This document shows positions 16,960 to 26,426 of a stretch of DNA of 64,000 nucleotides, piece after piece. Position numbers and translations under genes: made by a program. Source of the stretch: Gammaproteobacteria bacterium (GTDB lineage Bacteria; Pseudomonadota; Gammaproteobacteria; Steroidobacterales; Rariloculaceae); the NCBI GenBank assembly GCA_022819855.1, contig JAJEGN010000012.1:446746-510745 (forward strand), written 5' to 3'. Under the pieces are notes generated by a model. The model was not told the DNA's origin and did not search any database. It saw nothing but the letters and a program-made list of their open reading frames with translations. Position 1 is the stretch's first letter, and each line of letters begins with the position of its first letter.

Positions 16960-18300
16960 ATGCGCGGCAATATCGCCTTGTGGTCGGTGACGGTCGCCCT
17001 CGCCGGCTTTCTGTTCGGCTTCGACACGGCCGTGATTTCGGGCGCCGACCAGCCGCTGCAGTCGCTGTGGCAGACCGGCGACCTGTTTCATGGGCTATTC
17101 ATCATGTCGGCCGCGCTCTGGGGCACGGTCATCGGCGCGCTCGGCGCGAACCGGCCTTGCGAACGCTGGGGCCGCAAGACCGTGCTCATCGCGATCGGCG
17201 CGCTGTACCTCGTCTCGGCGCTCGGCTCGGCGCTCGCGCCCGATCCGTACAGCTTCTCGTTCTGGCGTTTCGTCGGCGGGCTCGGCGTCGGCGTTTCGTC
17301 GGTCGCAGCACCGGCCTACATCTCCGAAATCGCCCCACCCGCGACGCGCGGCCGGCTCGTCGCGCTCTACCAGTTCCAGATCGTGTTCGGGATTCTGATC
17401 GCGTACGTCTCGAACTTCGTCCTCGCAAGCGGACTCGGCCTCGACTGGCGCTGGATGCTCGGCATCGAAGCCGTACCGGCGCTCGTCTATCTCGCGCTGG
17501 TCACGCGGGTACCGGAAAGCCCGCGCTGGCTGCTGCTGCGCAGGAACGACGAAGCGGGCAGCCGCCGGATACTCGAAGCGATCGACGCTTCCGCCGTCGA
17601 ACGAACGCTGGCCGAGATTCGCCATGCGGCCGCGGAACTCACGCAGGAACGCATCTTCGCGCGAGCGTATCTGTTTCCCGTGCTGCTCGCGTTCCTGCTT
17701 GCCGCTTTCAATCAGCTTTCGGGCATCAATTTCATCATCTATTTCGCGCCGCGCGTGTTCGAACTGGCCGGTCTCGACGCAAGCTCGGCCCTGCTGTCGA
17801 CCGCGGGCATCGGCATCGTGAATCTCGTCTTCACGATGTTGGGGCTGTGGCTCATCGACCGGTCGGGCCGCAAGATGCTCATGCTCGCAGGATCCATCGG
17901 CTACATCGTGTCGCTCGCGGCCGTGACCTGGGCGTTCGGCAACGACATCGGCGGCATCGTCGTCGTCGCGTTCGTGTTCCTGTTCATCGCTTCTCACGCA
18001 CTTGGACAGGGCGCCGTGATCTGGGTATTCATCGCCGAAATCTTCCCGAACAACGTGCGCACGAAGGGTCAATCGATCGGTTGCGGCACGCACTGGGTCT
18101 TCGCCGCGATGATCACCCTGCTGATGCCTTACCTGCTCGGGCAGTTCAACGCCCAGACGATCTTCGGCTTCTTTGCGGCGATGATGGTGCTGCAGCTCCT
18201 CTGGGTGCTGTTCGTGATGCCGGAGACGAAAGGCAGGAGCCTCGAGAACCTCGCCGAGGGGCTGTCGGCGCACGACACCGCCGTCGCGGCTGCAGACTAG
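16960..18300 (+). CDS. MFS sugar porter (probable fructose/hexose symporter)
   Basis: 446 residues with 12 predicted membrane segments. Sugar-porter marks: GFLFGFDTAVISGA in helix 1, RPCERWGRK after helix 2, PESPRW before the central loop, FNQLSGINFIIYF in helix 7 and PETKGRSLENL at the end. It sits between a secreted fructan hydrolase and a PfkB fructokinase, so fructose is the likely substrate. The ATG at 16960 follows AGGACCAGG. Its stop shares the four bases CTAG with the stop of the convergent kinase gene. Confidence 0.92.
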   Translation: MRGNIALWSVTVALAGFLFGFDTAVISGADQPLQSLWQTGDLFHGLFIMSAALWGTVIGALGANRPCERWGRKTVLIAIGALYLVSALGSALAPDPYSFSFWRFVGGLGVGVSSVAAPAYISEIAPPATRGRLVALYQFQIVFGILIAYVSNFVLASGLGLDWRWMLGIEAVPALVYLALVTRVPESPRWLLLRRNDEAGSRRILEAIDASAVERTLAEIRHAAAELTQERIFARAYLFPVLLAFLLAAFNQLSGINFIIYFAPRVFELAGLDASSALLSTAGIGIVNLVFTMLGLWLIDRSGRKMLMLAGSIGYIVSLAAVTWAFGNDIGGIVVVAFVFLFIASHALGQGAVIWVFIAEIFPNNVRTKGQSIGCGTHWVFAAMITLLMPYLLGQFNAQTIFGFFAAMMVLQLLWVLFVMPETKGRSLENLAEGLSAHDTAVAAAD

Positions 18301-19208
18301 CCGGCGTTCGAAATCAGGGCTTCGATCGCCTCTGGCGATACCGCACCGCTCGCGCCTGCCTGCGTCGCAATGAGCGCTCCGGCAGCGCAGGCCTCGATTA
18401 GCGCGTCTCGCGCGCCGGCGCCGCGCAAAGCTGCCGCGAGCCAGGCAGCGAGAAACGCATCGCCGCAACCGATCGTGTCGATGACCGGTACCTGGAAACC
18501 GGGTTGGCGGTGCAGCCCATCCGCATCGATGAGCAGCGCGCCTCGCGCGCCGAGCGTGATGCAGAGCGCTTCGAGTCCGTAATGCGCGCACAGCCGCGCG
18601 CCGGCAGTGGCCGGTTCGTCCTCCGCAATTCCGACCCAGCCGCAGATGCGGCCCAGCTCCTGCTCGTTCAGCTTCACCCAGTCGGAATGGCCCAGCAGCC
18701 GCTCGATGATGTCTCGCCCGTCGAATGGCGGTCGCAGGTTCGCGTCGAATACGCGCAACTCCGCACTTTCGAGCAAGGTCAGCAGACTCGCGCGGGATGC
18801 TTGCTGGCGCGCGGCCAGAGAGCCGAAGACCACCGTTCCTGGCGGTTTTCCGGCCGTACCGAGGAAAGCAGCGGCATCGATGCGGTCCCACGCTGCGGGC
18901 GCGGCGATCTCGTAGTTGACGTTGAGCGGATCGGATGCATCGACGTGCACTCGACCGGTCGGCAACTCACGGTCGAGCTGAATGTAATTGACGTCGATGC
19001 GGTTTCCGGCCAGCCAGGCCGTGAGCTCACGACCGGGCGGGTCGTCGCCGACCCGGGTCAGCAAGCGCACTTCGACTCCGAGTGCAGCCAGGTGCAGCGC
19101 GACATTGGCTGGCGCACCGCCGGGCTTGCGGTCTTCAACCGTAATGTCCCACAGCGCTTCGCCGAATGTCAGAAGCGGCTCGCGGGCATGGGCCTGGGGT
19201 ACGATCAC
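18297..19208 (-). CDS. PfkB-family sugar kinase (probable fructokinase)
   Basis: 303 residues. PfkB signature 1 is GGAPANVALHLAALG and signature 2 is DTIGCGDAFLAAW, the latter holding the catalytic Asp in GCGD. The opening LLTFGEALWD is typical of fructokinases. It would phosphorylate fructose brought in by the neighbouring porter. The start is a GTG at 19208 with no better ATG. It shares CTAG with the porter stop, so the two transcripts collide tail to tail. Confidence 0.9.
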   Translation of the reverse strand: MIVPQAHAREPLLTFGEALWDITVEDRKPGGAPANVALHLAALGVEVRLLTRVGDDPPGRELTAWLAGNRIDVNYIQLDRELPTGRVHVDASDPLNVNYEIAAPAAWDRIDAAAFLGTAGKPPGTVVFGSLAARQQASRASLLTLLESAELRVFDANLRPPFDGRDIIERLLGHSDWVKLNEQELGRICGWVGIAEDEPATAGARLCAHYGLEALCITLGARGALLIDADGLHRQPGFQVPVIDTIGCGDAFLAAWLAAALRGAGARDALIEACAAGALIATQAGASGAVSPEAIEALISNAG

Positions 19209-19217
19209 GCAGCCGGG

Positions 19218-19967
19218 TCAGCCGTCGTGGCCGTCGCTTGCAGGCGCGTCGCCGATCCGAAGCGTGCGGTCGAGCGAACACGAAATGAGGAACGGTATGG
19301 CCTCAGCCGCATCGCTCGTGTCGTAGAACCGGATCATCGCCTCGTTGAACCCCTGCTGGCGCCTGGCCGGAACAGCGATCGCGTCCATGCCCGCCGACAA
19401 CAGCACGCCGTTCATCAGCAGCCTGCCCGTTCGCCTGTTGCCGTCCCAGAAGAACTGGTTGGCGGAGAGAAACAGGAACGCGCCGATCGCTCGCGCGTGA
19501 ACGGACTGGAAGGACTCCAGGCACTCGCGTCCCGCATCGTACCGGTCGGCAAGCGTGTCGGCGGGGGGAGGCTGACGGTCCGTGCCGGCGATGCCGACGT
19601 GGCCCGTACGGAACGTGCCGCATTCGAGCGCTTCCTCACGGGCAACCATCGCCTGCAGCGCGCACGCCGTTGCGGCCGAGATGTCGAACGTCCCGTCCGA
19701 GACCCGCCGCGGCAGTTCCCGCCAGGACTCCGCCGTGTTCAGCACCTGCGCAGCGTCCGCGACGCGACGGCCACCGACCGTGACGCCGTCCATCAGCGTC
19801 TTGACCTCCGGAAACGTGAGCGGGTTGCCTTCGAGCGCCACCGTGTCGTAGACGAAGTTCTCGAGCGTCTTGCGCACCCGAAACACCGCACGATCCCGGT
19901 CCGGTGTCGCGTCGGTGACGACCGGCGGCGGATCGAAATCGAATCCCAATGCGGCGTGCGTATTCAT
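19218..19967 (-). CDS. Fic-domain protein with altered catalytic motif
   Basis: 249 residues from the ATG at 19967; the frame continues upstream through the tRNA-Ala gene but that part is not protein-coding. The Fic core is NQFFWDGNRRTGR at ~170-182, which keeps the phosphate-binding DGNxR but has Gln171 where AMP-transferring Fic proteins have His (HPFxxGN). An inhibitory-helix motif TVALEG (Thr42 to Gly47, form [S/T]xxxE[G/N]) lies at the N-terminus, as in self-inhibited class II Fic proteins. No antitoxin gene is adjacent. It may be inactive as an AMPylase or use another chemistry. Confidence 0.85.
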   Translation of the reverse strand: MNTHAALGFDFDPPPVVTDATPDRDRAVFRVRKTLENFVYDTVALEGNPLTFPEVKTLMDGVTVGGRRVADAAQVLNTAESWRELPRRVSDGTFDISAATACALQAMVAREEALECGTFRTGHVGIAGTDRQPPPADTLADRYDAGRECLESFQSVHARAIGAFLFLSANQFFWDGNRRTGRLLMNGVLLSAGMDAIAVPARRQQGFNEAMIRFYDTSDAAEAIPFLISCSLDRTLRIGDAPASDGHDG

Positions 19968-20022
19968 CGGCGCTTGCGGCGTGGGCTTGCTAAGGACTAT
20001 CCGGAACGGACCCGAAGGGAAG

Positions 20023-20098
<76 letters not shown>

Positions 20099-20169
20099 AC
20101 ACGCGGTAAGGAGGGCGAATTATCGGCCACCTGCGCCCGCGCCCACAAGAGCAGGCATAATCGCGCCCC

Positions 20170-21615
20170 ATGAGCACGACCAACGGTATTGACGCCGGGC
20201 GAGCGCAGGCACTCGTCGCGAGCGAGTTCGACGAGTCGATCGTGCCGACGCTGATCGACTACATCAGGATTCCGAACAAATCGCCGGACTTCGATCCCGA
20301 CTGGGCGGCCAACGGCTACATGCACGAGGCGATGGATCTCATCGTCGAGTGGTGCCAGGCGCATCCGGTCAACGGCATGGAACTCGAGGTCGTCGAGCTT
20401 CCGGGACGAACGCCGCTGCTCTTCATCGAGATTCCGGGCGAGATCGACGACACGGTCCTGCTTTACGGGCACATGGACAAGCAACCGGAGATGACGGGCT
20501 GGAACGAAGGGCTCGGCCCCTGGACGCCAGTGCTGCGCGGCGAGCGGCTCTACGGGCGCGGCGGCGCGGACGACGGCTACTCGACCTTTTCGTCGCTCCT
20601 GGCTCTCCGGATACTGCAGGAACAGGGAATCCCGCACGCGCGCTGCGTCGTGATCATCGAAGGCAGCGAGGAAAGCGGCAGTCCCGACCTGCCCTACTAT
20701 ATCGATCATCTGCGCGACCGCATCGGCGAGCCGAGCCTCGTCGTCTGCCTCGACTCCGGCGCCGGCAACTACGACCAGCTCTGGTGCACGACATCGCTGC
20801 GCGGCATGGTCACCGGCAACCTGCACGTCGACGTGATCGGCGAAGGCGTTCATTCGGGCGACGCGGGCGGCGTCGTGCCGTCGAGTTTTCGCGTGCTGCG
20901 CACGCTGTTGTCGCGGCTCGAGAACGAGGCGGACGGCAGGATCCTGCCGAACTGGCTGCACGCGGAAATCCCGAAGCAGCGCGTCGAGCAGGCGCGAGCG
21001 GCCGCCGAAGTCATCGGCGAGCAGCTCTGGGCCCGATTCCCCTGGCACGGCGGCGTGCGCCCGATGGCCGACGATCCGGTCGAACTCGTGCTGAACCGCA
21101 CCTGGCGCCCGGCGCTTGCGATTACCGGAGCCAGCGGCCTGCCGGACATTGGCAACGCCGGCAACACGCTCAGGCCCGGCACGTCGGTACGCGTGAGTCT
21201 CAGACTGCCGCCGGGTATCTCGGGCGACGATGCCGCCGCACGCCTGACCAAGCTCTTGACGCAGGACCCGCCGCATGGCGCCCGGGTCCGCTTCGAGGGA
21301 CTCGGCAACGAGGGCTGGAACGCCCCTCCGCTCGCGCCTTGGCTCGAAACCGCGCTGCTCGAGTCGTCGCAGACCTACTTCGGCAGACCCTCGATGTACA
21401 TGGGCGAAGGCGGCACGATCCCGTTCATGGCGATGCTCGGCGCGGAATTTCCGGACGCGCAATTCCTCGTCACGGGCGTGCTCGGTCCCGAATCGAATGC
21501 CCACGGGCCGAACGAGTTCCTGCATATCCCGACGGCACAGAAACTGACCTGCTGCGTCGCCGAGACGCTCCGCCAGCACGCATTGCGCCATGGAAACGAC
21601 GTCAAGTCCTACTGA
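20170..21615 (+). CDS. M20-family metallopeptidase (dipeptidase)
   Basis: 481 residues with the M20 dinuclear zinc site: LLYGHMDKQPEM (first His and Asp), YGRGGADDGYS (bridging Asp), IEGSEESGSPDL (general base Glu and metal Glu), CLDSGAG, and a late His in SNAHGPNEF. The substrate is probably a dipeptide or N-acyl amino acid, and the protein is cytoplasmic since no signal is seen. It starts 72 nt from the divergent tRNA-Ala gene and is followed by 219 nt before yceI. Confidence 0.9.
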   Translation: MSTTNGIDAGRAQALVASEFDESIVPTLIDYIRIPNKSPDFDPDWAANGYMHEAMDLIVEWCQAHPVNGMELEVVELPGRTPLLFIEIPGEIDDTVLLYGHMDKQPEMTGWNEGLGPWTPVLRGERLYGRGGADDGYSTFSSLLALRILQEQGIPHARCVVIIEGSEESGSPDLPYYIDHLRDRIGEPSLVVCLDSGAGNYDQLWCTTSLRGMVTGNLHVDVIGEGVHSGDAGGVVPSSFRVLRTLLSRLENEADGRILPNWLHAEIPKQRVEQARAAAEVIGEQLWARFPWHGGVRPMADDPVELVLNRTWRPALAITGASGLPDIGNAGNTLRPGTSVRVSLRLPPGISGDDAAARLTKLLTQDPPHGARVRFEGLGNEGWNAPPLAPWLETALLESSQTYFGRPSMYMGEGGTIPFMAMLGAEFPDAQFLVTGVLGPESNAHGPNEFLHIPTAQKLTCCVAETLRQHALRHGNDVKSY

Positions 21616-21834
21616 TCTCGCATTCCGACCGATCTCGCCTGTCGATGCGAGCGTCTCGGTCGACCGTACGAAGCAGGCTTTCCGCAAGCGCTGAAGGAGC
21701 GTCTCCTCACGGTTCGCCAATGGAGAACCGGCCGCGAATCGCCTATCCTTACGCGCTCTTAAAATTGAGCGCGAGCGTACGCTTGCCGATTTGCGACCTT
21801 TGACGACAGGTAAACCATCAAGGAGCCAAGACCA

Positions 21835-22428
21835 ATGAGGACTTCCGGAATTCTTAGCGCGGCGTTCGCCGGCATCGCCCTGACCACGCTCGGCGCGACT
21901 GCGACAGCCGCACCGATGACTTACGAGATCGACTCCAACCATACCTTCCCCTCCTTCGCCGCCGACCACATGGGCGGTCTTTCGCTTTGGCGGGGCAAGA
22001 TCAACAGCACGTCCGGAACGATCGTGCTCGACGTGGAAGCCGGCACGGGCAGCGTCGACATCACGATGGACATGGCGTCGATCGACTTCGGGCACGACGG
22101 CCTCAGCGACCACGCGCGCTCTGCCGACATGTTCGACGTAGAGGTGTACCCGACCGCCACCTACTCGGGCGAACTCGTCGATTTCGAGGACGGCTCGCCG
22201 ACGGCCGTCGACGGCACGCTGACGATGCACGGCGTGAGCCAGCCCGTCAGGCTGACGATCAACACGTTCCTGTGCCGCCCGCATCCGCAACGCGGAGTTG
22301 AGGTCTGCGGCGCCGACGCGTCCGCGACAATCAACCGCGCCGATTTCGGTGTCGACTACGCACAGAACTTCGGCTTTCTGATGGACGTGGCGCTCAACAT
22401 CCAGGTCGAAGCGCTCGCCGCCGAATAA
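21835..22428 (+). CDS. YceI-family periplasmic lipid-binding-like protein
   Basis: 197 residues with a signal peptide of ~25 residues (MRTSGILSAAFAGIALTTLG start, ATATAAP cleavage area). YceI features: MTYEIDSNHTFPSF, GSVDITMDMASIDFGH, HARSADMFDVEVYPTATY, and VDGTLTMHGVSQPVRLTI. The fold is a lipocalin-like barrel that binds isoprenoid or other lipids in the periplasm; the true ligand here is unknown. AAGGAG lies ~12 nt before the ATG. Confidence 0.93.
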   Translation: MRTSGILSAAFAGIALTTLGATATAAPMTYEIDSNHTFPSFAADHMGGLSLWRGKINSTSGTIVLDVEAGTGSVDITMDMASIDFGHDGLSDHARSADMFDVEVYPTATYSGELVDFEDGSPTAVDGTLTMHGVSQPVRLTINTFLCRPHPQRGVEVCGADASATINRADFGVDYAQNFGFLMDVALNIQVEALAAE

Positions 22429-22461
22429 CTCGCCGAACGACGCACCACGTCAGGGCACAAC

Positions 22462-22493
22462 GTCAGGTCCGGCCGGTCGCGGCCGGGCCTGAC
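22462..22493. terminator. Strong hairpin between convergent yceI and leuA
   Basis: GTCAGGTCCGGCCG pairs with CGGCCGGGCCTGAC across a short loop. It lies 34 nt after the yceI stop and just before the leuA stop on the other strand, the place of a shared terminator. The T-run is poor on both sides, so termination may be partial or Rho-assisted. Confidence 0.55.
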
Positions 22494-22499
22494 GACTCT

Positions 22500-24185
22500 C
22501 TACACGACCTTCTTCATCCGCTCGTCGGCGGCGGCGAGCCCGCGCCCGACGGCCGAGAGCGTCGCCTGCAGCACTGCAAACGAGCTGTCCTCGTCGATGC
22601 AGCACGCCGCAGCCCGCTCGCCGTCGATATCGACGATGACCGAAGCGAGCGCTTTCGCGTCCGTGCCCGCGCTCAGCGCGCGTTCGTCGAACTCGATGAT
22701 GGAGACGTCCGCCGCGAAACGCTGACCGATGCCGGCGACGAGCGCCTCGATCAGCCCCTGTCCCTGCCCGTTCAGGACGACATCCGGCTCACCGCCGAGA
22801 CGGAACTGCCCGTGAGTCTCGTGCTTCTCGGAATTCAGGTTGTAGGCCTTGAGCTGCCAGTTATCGGGGACGACGAGGAATGCGGATTCGAACAACGCCC
22901 GCACCTGGCGTGACGGAACTTCGTCGCCGCTCGTCTCGGCCTGCCGCTGCACGACGCGGCTCACGACCGGGTGCAGCCACTTCGGCAGCTTGATGCCGTG
23001 ATCGCGCTCGAGCACGAGCGCGACGCCGCCCTTGCCGGACTGGCTGTTGATTCTGACGACCTCCTCGTAGCGACGGCCGAGATCCTCGGGATCGACCGGC
23101 AGGTAGGCCACATTCCAGTGTTCCTGCCCCGCTTCGTCGTGAAATGCCATGGACTTGCGGATCGCGTCCTGGTGGCTGCCCGAAAACGCCGCGTAGACGA
23201 GATCGCCGGCCCAGGGATGGCGCGGATGCACAGCCATGTCGGTGCAGCGCGTGTAGACGCGGATGATCCGCGCCATGTCGGAGAGGTCGAGTTTCGGATC
23301 GACGCCCTGGGTGTAGAGATTCATCGCCATCGTGACGATGTCCATGTTGCCGGTGCGCTCGCCGTTGCCGAAAAGCGTGCCCTCGATGCGGTCGGCCCCG
23401 GCCATGAGGCCGAGTTCGGATGCCGCGACCGCGCAACCGCGGTCATTGTGAGTGTGCAGACTGACCCGGATGTGCTCGCGCTGCGAAACGTTTCTGCAGA
23501 AGTGCTCGACCTGGTCGGCGAAGACGTTCGGCGTCGCCATTTCGACCGTCGCCGGCAGGTTGATCACGACGGGCTGGCCGTTGCGAGGCTGCCAGACATC
23601 GAGCACGGCGTCGCAGACCTCGACCGCGAACTCGGGCTCCGTGGCGGAGAAGCTCTCGGGCGAATACTCGAACGTCCAGTCGACATCGGGGTAGCGCGCG
23701 GCGTGCTCGCTGACCCAGCGCGCGCCATTGACGGCGATCCTGGTGATCTCGTCCTTCGTCGTCCTGAAGACCTGCTCGCGCTGCACGGTGGACGTCGAGT
23801 TGTAGACGTGCACGATCGCTCGCTTGACACCCAGCAGCGCCTCGAAGGTCCTCTCCACGAGCTCCTCGCGAGCCTGCGTCAGTACCTGTACGGTGACCGA
23901 GTCCGGGATCATGTCCTTCTCGATCAGCAGGCGCGCGAATTCGTATTCGGTGGCCGACGCCGACGGGAAACCAATCTCGATCTCGCGAAAGCCAAGCTCG
24001 ACGAGCAACTCGAAGAGCTCGAGCTTGGTCGACACCGACATCGGCTGCACGAGCGCCTGGTTGCCGTCGCGCAGATCCACGCTGCACCAGTCCGGTGCGC
24101 GCGTGATGACCCTGTCCGGCCAGGTTCGATCGGAAAGCCGAATCGGCTCGAACGGCCGGTACCTGCGGTGGTCGAACTCCGCCAT
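22500..24185 (-). CDS. leuA: 2-isopropylmalate synthase
   Basis: The protein is 561 residues from the ATG at 24185. A TTG 24 nt upstream is possible, but the conserved MAEFDHRRYRPFEPI opening favours the ATG. It catalyses the first committed step of leucine synthesis, joining acetyl-CoA and 2-oxoisovalerate. Catalytic-domain marks are CSVDLRDGNQALVQPM, VSLHTHNDRGCAVAAS (metal His pair) and EGTLFGNGERTGN. A C-terminal regulatory domain follows (from ~430), the long class of LeuA. It is divergent from an Lrp/AsnC gene, with a near-perfect palindrome between them, so amino-acid-responsive control is likely. Confidence 0.94.
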   Translation of the reverse strand: MAEFDHRRYRPFEPIRLSDRTWPDRVITRAPDWCSVDLRDGNQALVQPMSVSTKLELFELLVELGFREIEIGFPSASATEYEFARLLIEKDMIPDSVTVQVLTQAREELVERTFEALLGVKRAIVHVYNSTSTVQREQVFRTTKDEITRIAVNGARWVSEHAARYPDVDWTFEYSPESFSATEPEFAVEVCDAVLDVWQPRNGQPVVINLPATVEMATPNVFADQVEHFCRNVSQREHIRVSLHTHNDRGCAVAASELGLMAGADRIEGTLFGNGERTGNMDIVTMAMNLYTQGVDPKLDLSDMARIIRVYTRCTDMAVHPRHPWAGDLVYAAFSGSHQDAIRKSMAFHDEAGQEHWNVAYLPVDPEDLGRRYEEVVRINSQSGKGGVALVLERDHGIKLPKWLHPVVSRVVQRQAETSGDEVPSRQVRALFESAFLVVPDNWQLKAYNLNSEKHETHGQFRLGGEPDVVLNGQGQGLIEALVAGIGQRFAADVSIIEFDERALSAGTDAKALASVIVDIDGERAAACCIDEDSSFAVLQATLSAVGRGLAAADERMKKVV

Positions 24186-24260
24186 GTGCCTATCCCCGAG
24201 GAGCGTCAAGCGCTACGATTGACGCTATTTTATGCTGTACAGGATGGCATTACTGGCCTA

Positions 24261-24282
24261 ATTTGGAAATAATTTTCCAAAT
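24261..24282. promoter_or_regulatory. Palindromic operator between leuA and the Lrp/AsnC gene
   Basis: The arms ATTTGGAAA and TTTCCAAAT flank TAAT, a perfect 9-bp inverted repeat with a 4-nt spacer, in an AT-rich gap between divergent genes. It lies 76 nt before leuA and 70 nt before the regulator, where one site could control both. Lrp/AsnC proteins bind AT-rich palindromes of this size beside their own genes, so it is the likely target of the regulator at 24352; this is inference. Confidence 0.7.
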
Positions 24283-24351
24283 GGCGCAATCTGTCGCTCA
24301 TTATTGAGAAAAAATTGGCAGTTCCTGCGAATTTCTCGGTGGAGCCACCTC

Positions 24352-24849
24352 ATGAAGATCGATGCATTCGACCTCAAGATCCTCGCCGAGCTGCAGTCAG
24401 ACGGTTCGCAAACCAACCAGGAGATCTCCGAGCGGGTGGGCCTGTCGCCCTCCCCCTGCTCGCGGCGAATCCGCCAGCTCGAAGACGCCGGCGTCATTCG
24501 CGAGCGCGCCGTGCGCCTCGATCAGGAGAGCCTCGGGCTCGATCTCACCGCACTGATCCACATCCGCATGGACCGTCACACACCCGAACGCTTCGAGCAC
24601 TTCGAGTCGATCGTGCGAGAGTACACGGAAGTCCAGGAGTGTTATCTGATCACGGGCCAGGACGCCGACTACCAGCTCAAGGTCACCGTACCGAACATGG
24701 AGGCCTACCAGCGTTTCCTGCTCAACAAGATCACGCGCATCGACGGCGTCATCGGCGTACATTCTTCGTTCGTGCTGCGCAAATCGGTCGATACGACGAA
24801 TCTGCCGCTCAAGTACGCCGGCAAGAACGCGCGCAAAGGCGACGACTGA
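24352..24849 (+). CDS. Lrp/AsnC-family transcriptional regulator
   Basis: 165 residues: N-terminal HTH (LDLKILAELQ-like opening FDLKILAELQSDG, then TNQEISERVGLSPSPCSRRI) and a C-terminal RAM/AsnC ligand domain (VQECYLITGQDADYQLKV, then ITRIDGVIGVHSSFVL). The ATG at 24352 has GGTGGAG 7 nt upstream; a TTG at 24304 is less likely. It probably senses leucine or another amino acid and controls the divergent leuA and itself through the palindrome between them. Confidence 0.93.
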   Translation: MKIDAFDLKILAELQSDGSQTNQEISERVGLSPSPCSRRIRQLEDAGVIRERAVRLDQESLGLDLTALIHIRMDRHTPERFEHFESIVREYTEVQECYLITGQDADYQLKVTVPNMEAYQRFLLNKITRIDGVIGVHSSFVLRKSVDTTNLPLKYAGKNARKGDD

Positions 24850-25030
24850 GGGCTTCGCCGTAACGAGTTGTAGGCCGCCGGACATGGTTGCCAACGCGCC
24901 CGGCATCCCCACCAGTAGAGCGGCGTCGGCGACCGTGCTGCGATCACCGTCCAACACCGCCGTTCGCCCGGTTCAACGCTCACTGGCTCGCCGGTATAGT
25001 GGCGGGGACACGCGAATCGACGGAGGCGGC

Positions 25031-26269
25031 ATGACACTTCGACAATCCGAGCGCGAATCGCGCCGCGCCCTGTTGCGCTTCATCGCGGCGAGCCCGCTCG
25101 CCTGCGGGTTCGGTGCGGCCCTCGCCCCGCGCGGCGGGCACGCGCAGGCCAACGTGATCGACGCGCTCGACGACATCCTCGCAGCACTCATCGACAGCCC
25201 TGACGAGGCGCTCAACGTCTTCGATTTCCACGAGTACGTCAAGGTCCACATGCAGCCCGGACACTACTGGTACATGGCCCAGGGCGTCGACGACCAGCGC
25301 ATGCTGACCGTCAACCGGGAAGGCTTCACGAAGTTCCGGCTGCGCCCCAGGCGGCTAATCGATACCTCGAGCGTCGATCTGTCCGTCGAGCTGTTCGGTC
25401 AACGGTACGATTCACCGATATTCATCGCGCCCTGCGGTGCGCTCGCGACCTTCCATCCCGAGGGCGAACTTGCCGTCGCACGCGCCGCCGCGACGGCCAA
25501 CACGCTGCAGATCCTCTCGACCGTAACGAACTACTCGGTCGAGGACGTGACCGAAGCGCGCGGCGCTCCACTCTGGTACCAGCTCTATCCCACAACCGAC
25601 TGGGAATTCACCCGCGACATGATCCAGCGCGTTGAAGCCACCGGCTGCACGGCGCTCGCGCTGACCGTCGACATCCCCGCGCGGAATCTCGAGCCGATCG
25701 CGCGCTTCAGCCGCGACACGAACGAGGAATGCCAGGCCTGCCACCAACCCGGATTCGAAGCGGCCTTCCGCCGCAAGGCGATGTTCGCCGACGCCGATCT
25801 GGGCAACCTCTCCATGGGCATCCGCGGTCTGACCTGGGACTACGTCGACCGACTCAAGGACACCACGTCGATGAACGTGCTCGTCAAGGGCATCGTGACC
25901 GGCGAGGACGCGAGCACCTGCCTTGAGCACGGCGTCGACGGCATCATCGTCTCGAACCACGGCTCGCGCGCCGAGGACAGCGGACGCAGCAGCATCGAAT
26001 GCTTGCCGGAAGTCCTCGAAGCGGTCAACGGGCAGATTCCCGTCGTCGTCGACAGCGGCTTCCGGCGTGGCACGGACGTCTTCAAGGCGCTTGCGCTCGG
26101 GGCGAGCGGCATCTGTATCGGCAAACCCTACATTTGGGGACTCGGATCGTTCGGACAGCAAGGCGTCGAACGCGTGCTCGAGATCCTGAATCGCGAACTC
26201 CGCATCGTGATGCAGCAGATGGGTACGGTCGACATCGCGGGCATCACGGCAAGTTCGATCGAGGTGTAG
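25031..26269 (+). CDS. Tat-exported FMN-dependent alpha-hydroxy-acid oxidase/dehydrogenase
   Basis: 412 residues from the ATG at 25031, which has GGAGG 4 nt upstream; the longer frame back to 24884 lacks family likeness. The N-terminus has a twin-arginine signal (SRRALLRFIAAS then a hydrophobic stretch ending near GGHAQA), which is unusual because most glycolate/lactate oxidases are cytoplasmic. The FMN TIM barrel shows IFIAPCGALATFHPEGE, LTVDIPARNLEP, VLVKGIVTGEDA, the active-site His in IIVSNHGSR, and VVVDSGFRRGTDVFKALALGA. The usual NHGxRQ is NHGSRA here. Substrate is unknown; a 2-hydroxy acid is expected. Confidence 0.85.
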   Translation: MTLRQSERESRRALLRFIAASPLACGFGAALAPRGGHAQANVIDALDDILAALIDSPDEALNVFDFHEYVKVHMQPGHYWYMAQGVDDQRMLTVNREGFTKFRLRPRRLIDTSSVDLSVELFGQRYDSPIFIAPCGALATFHPEGELAVARAAATANTLQILSTVTNYSVEDVTEARGAPLWYQLYPTTDWEFTRDMIQRVEATGCTALALTVDIPARNLEPIARFSRDTNEECQACHQPGFEAAFRRKAMFADADLGNLSMGIRGLTWDYVDRLKDTTSMNVLVKGIVTGEDASTCLEHGVDGIIVSNHGSRAEDSGRSSIECLPEVLEAVNGQIPVVVDSGFRRGTDVFKALALGASGICIGKPYIWGLGSFGQQGVERVLEILNRELRIVMQQMGTVDIAGITASSIEV

Positions 26270-26426
26270 CCGCGCTCGCTCGAAACGCGATCCTCCGCGT
26301 CCGGGCTCGAGAGACTTCGCGTGACAGAAATCCGTGTTGCGTACTCCAGCCACAAGCACTGAACGCATGATTCTTGAGCGTTGAACGAAAATCACGCTCG
26401 TACGCGGAGTGGGATAATTCCGGTCG

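Noticed and set aside
17095..18891. 598-codon minus-strand frame opposite the sugar porter
   Set aside because: Arg/Glu/Asp-rich antisense product without domains; it also runs into the kinase gene in another frame.
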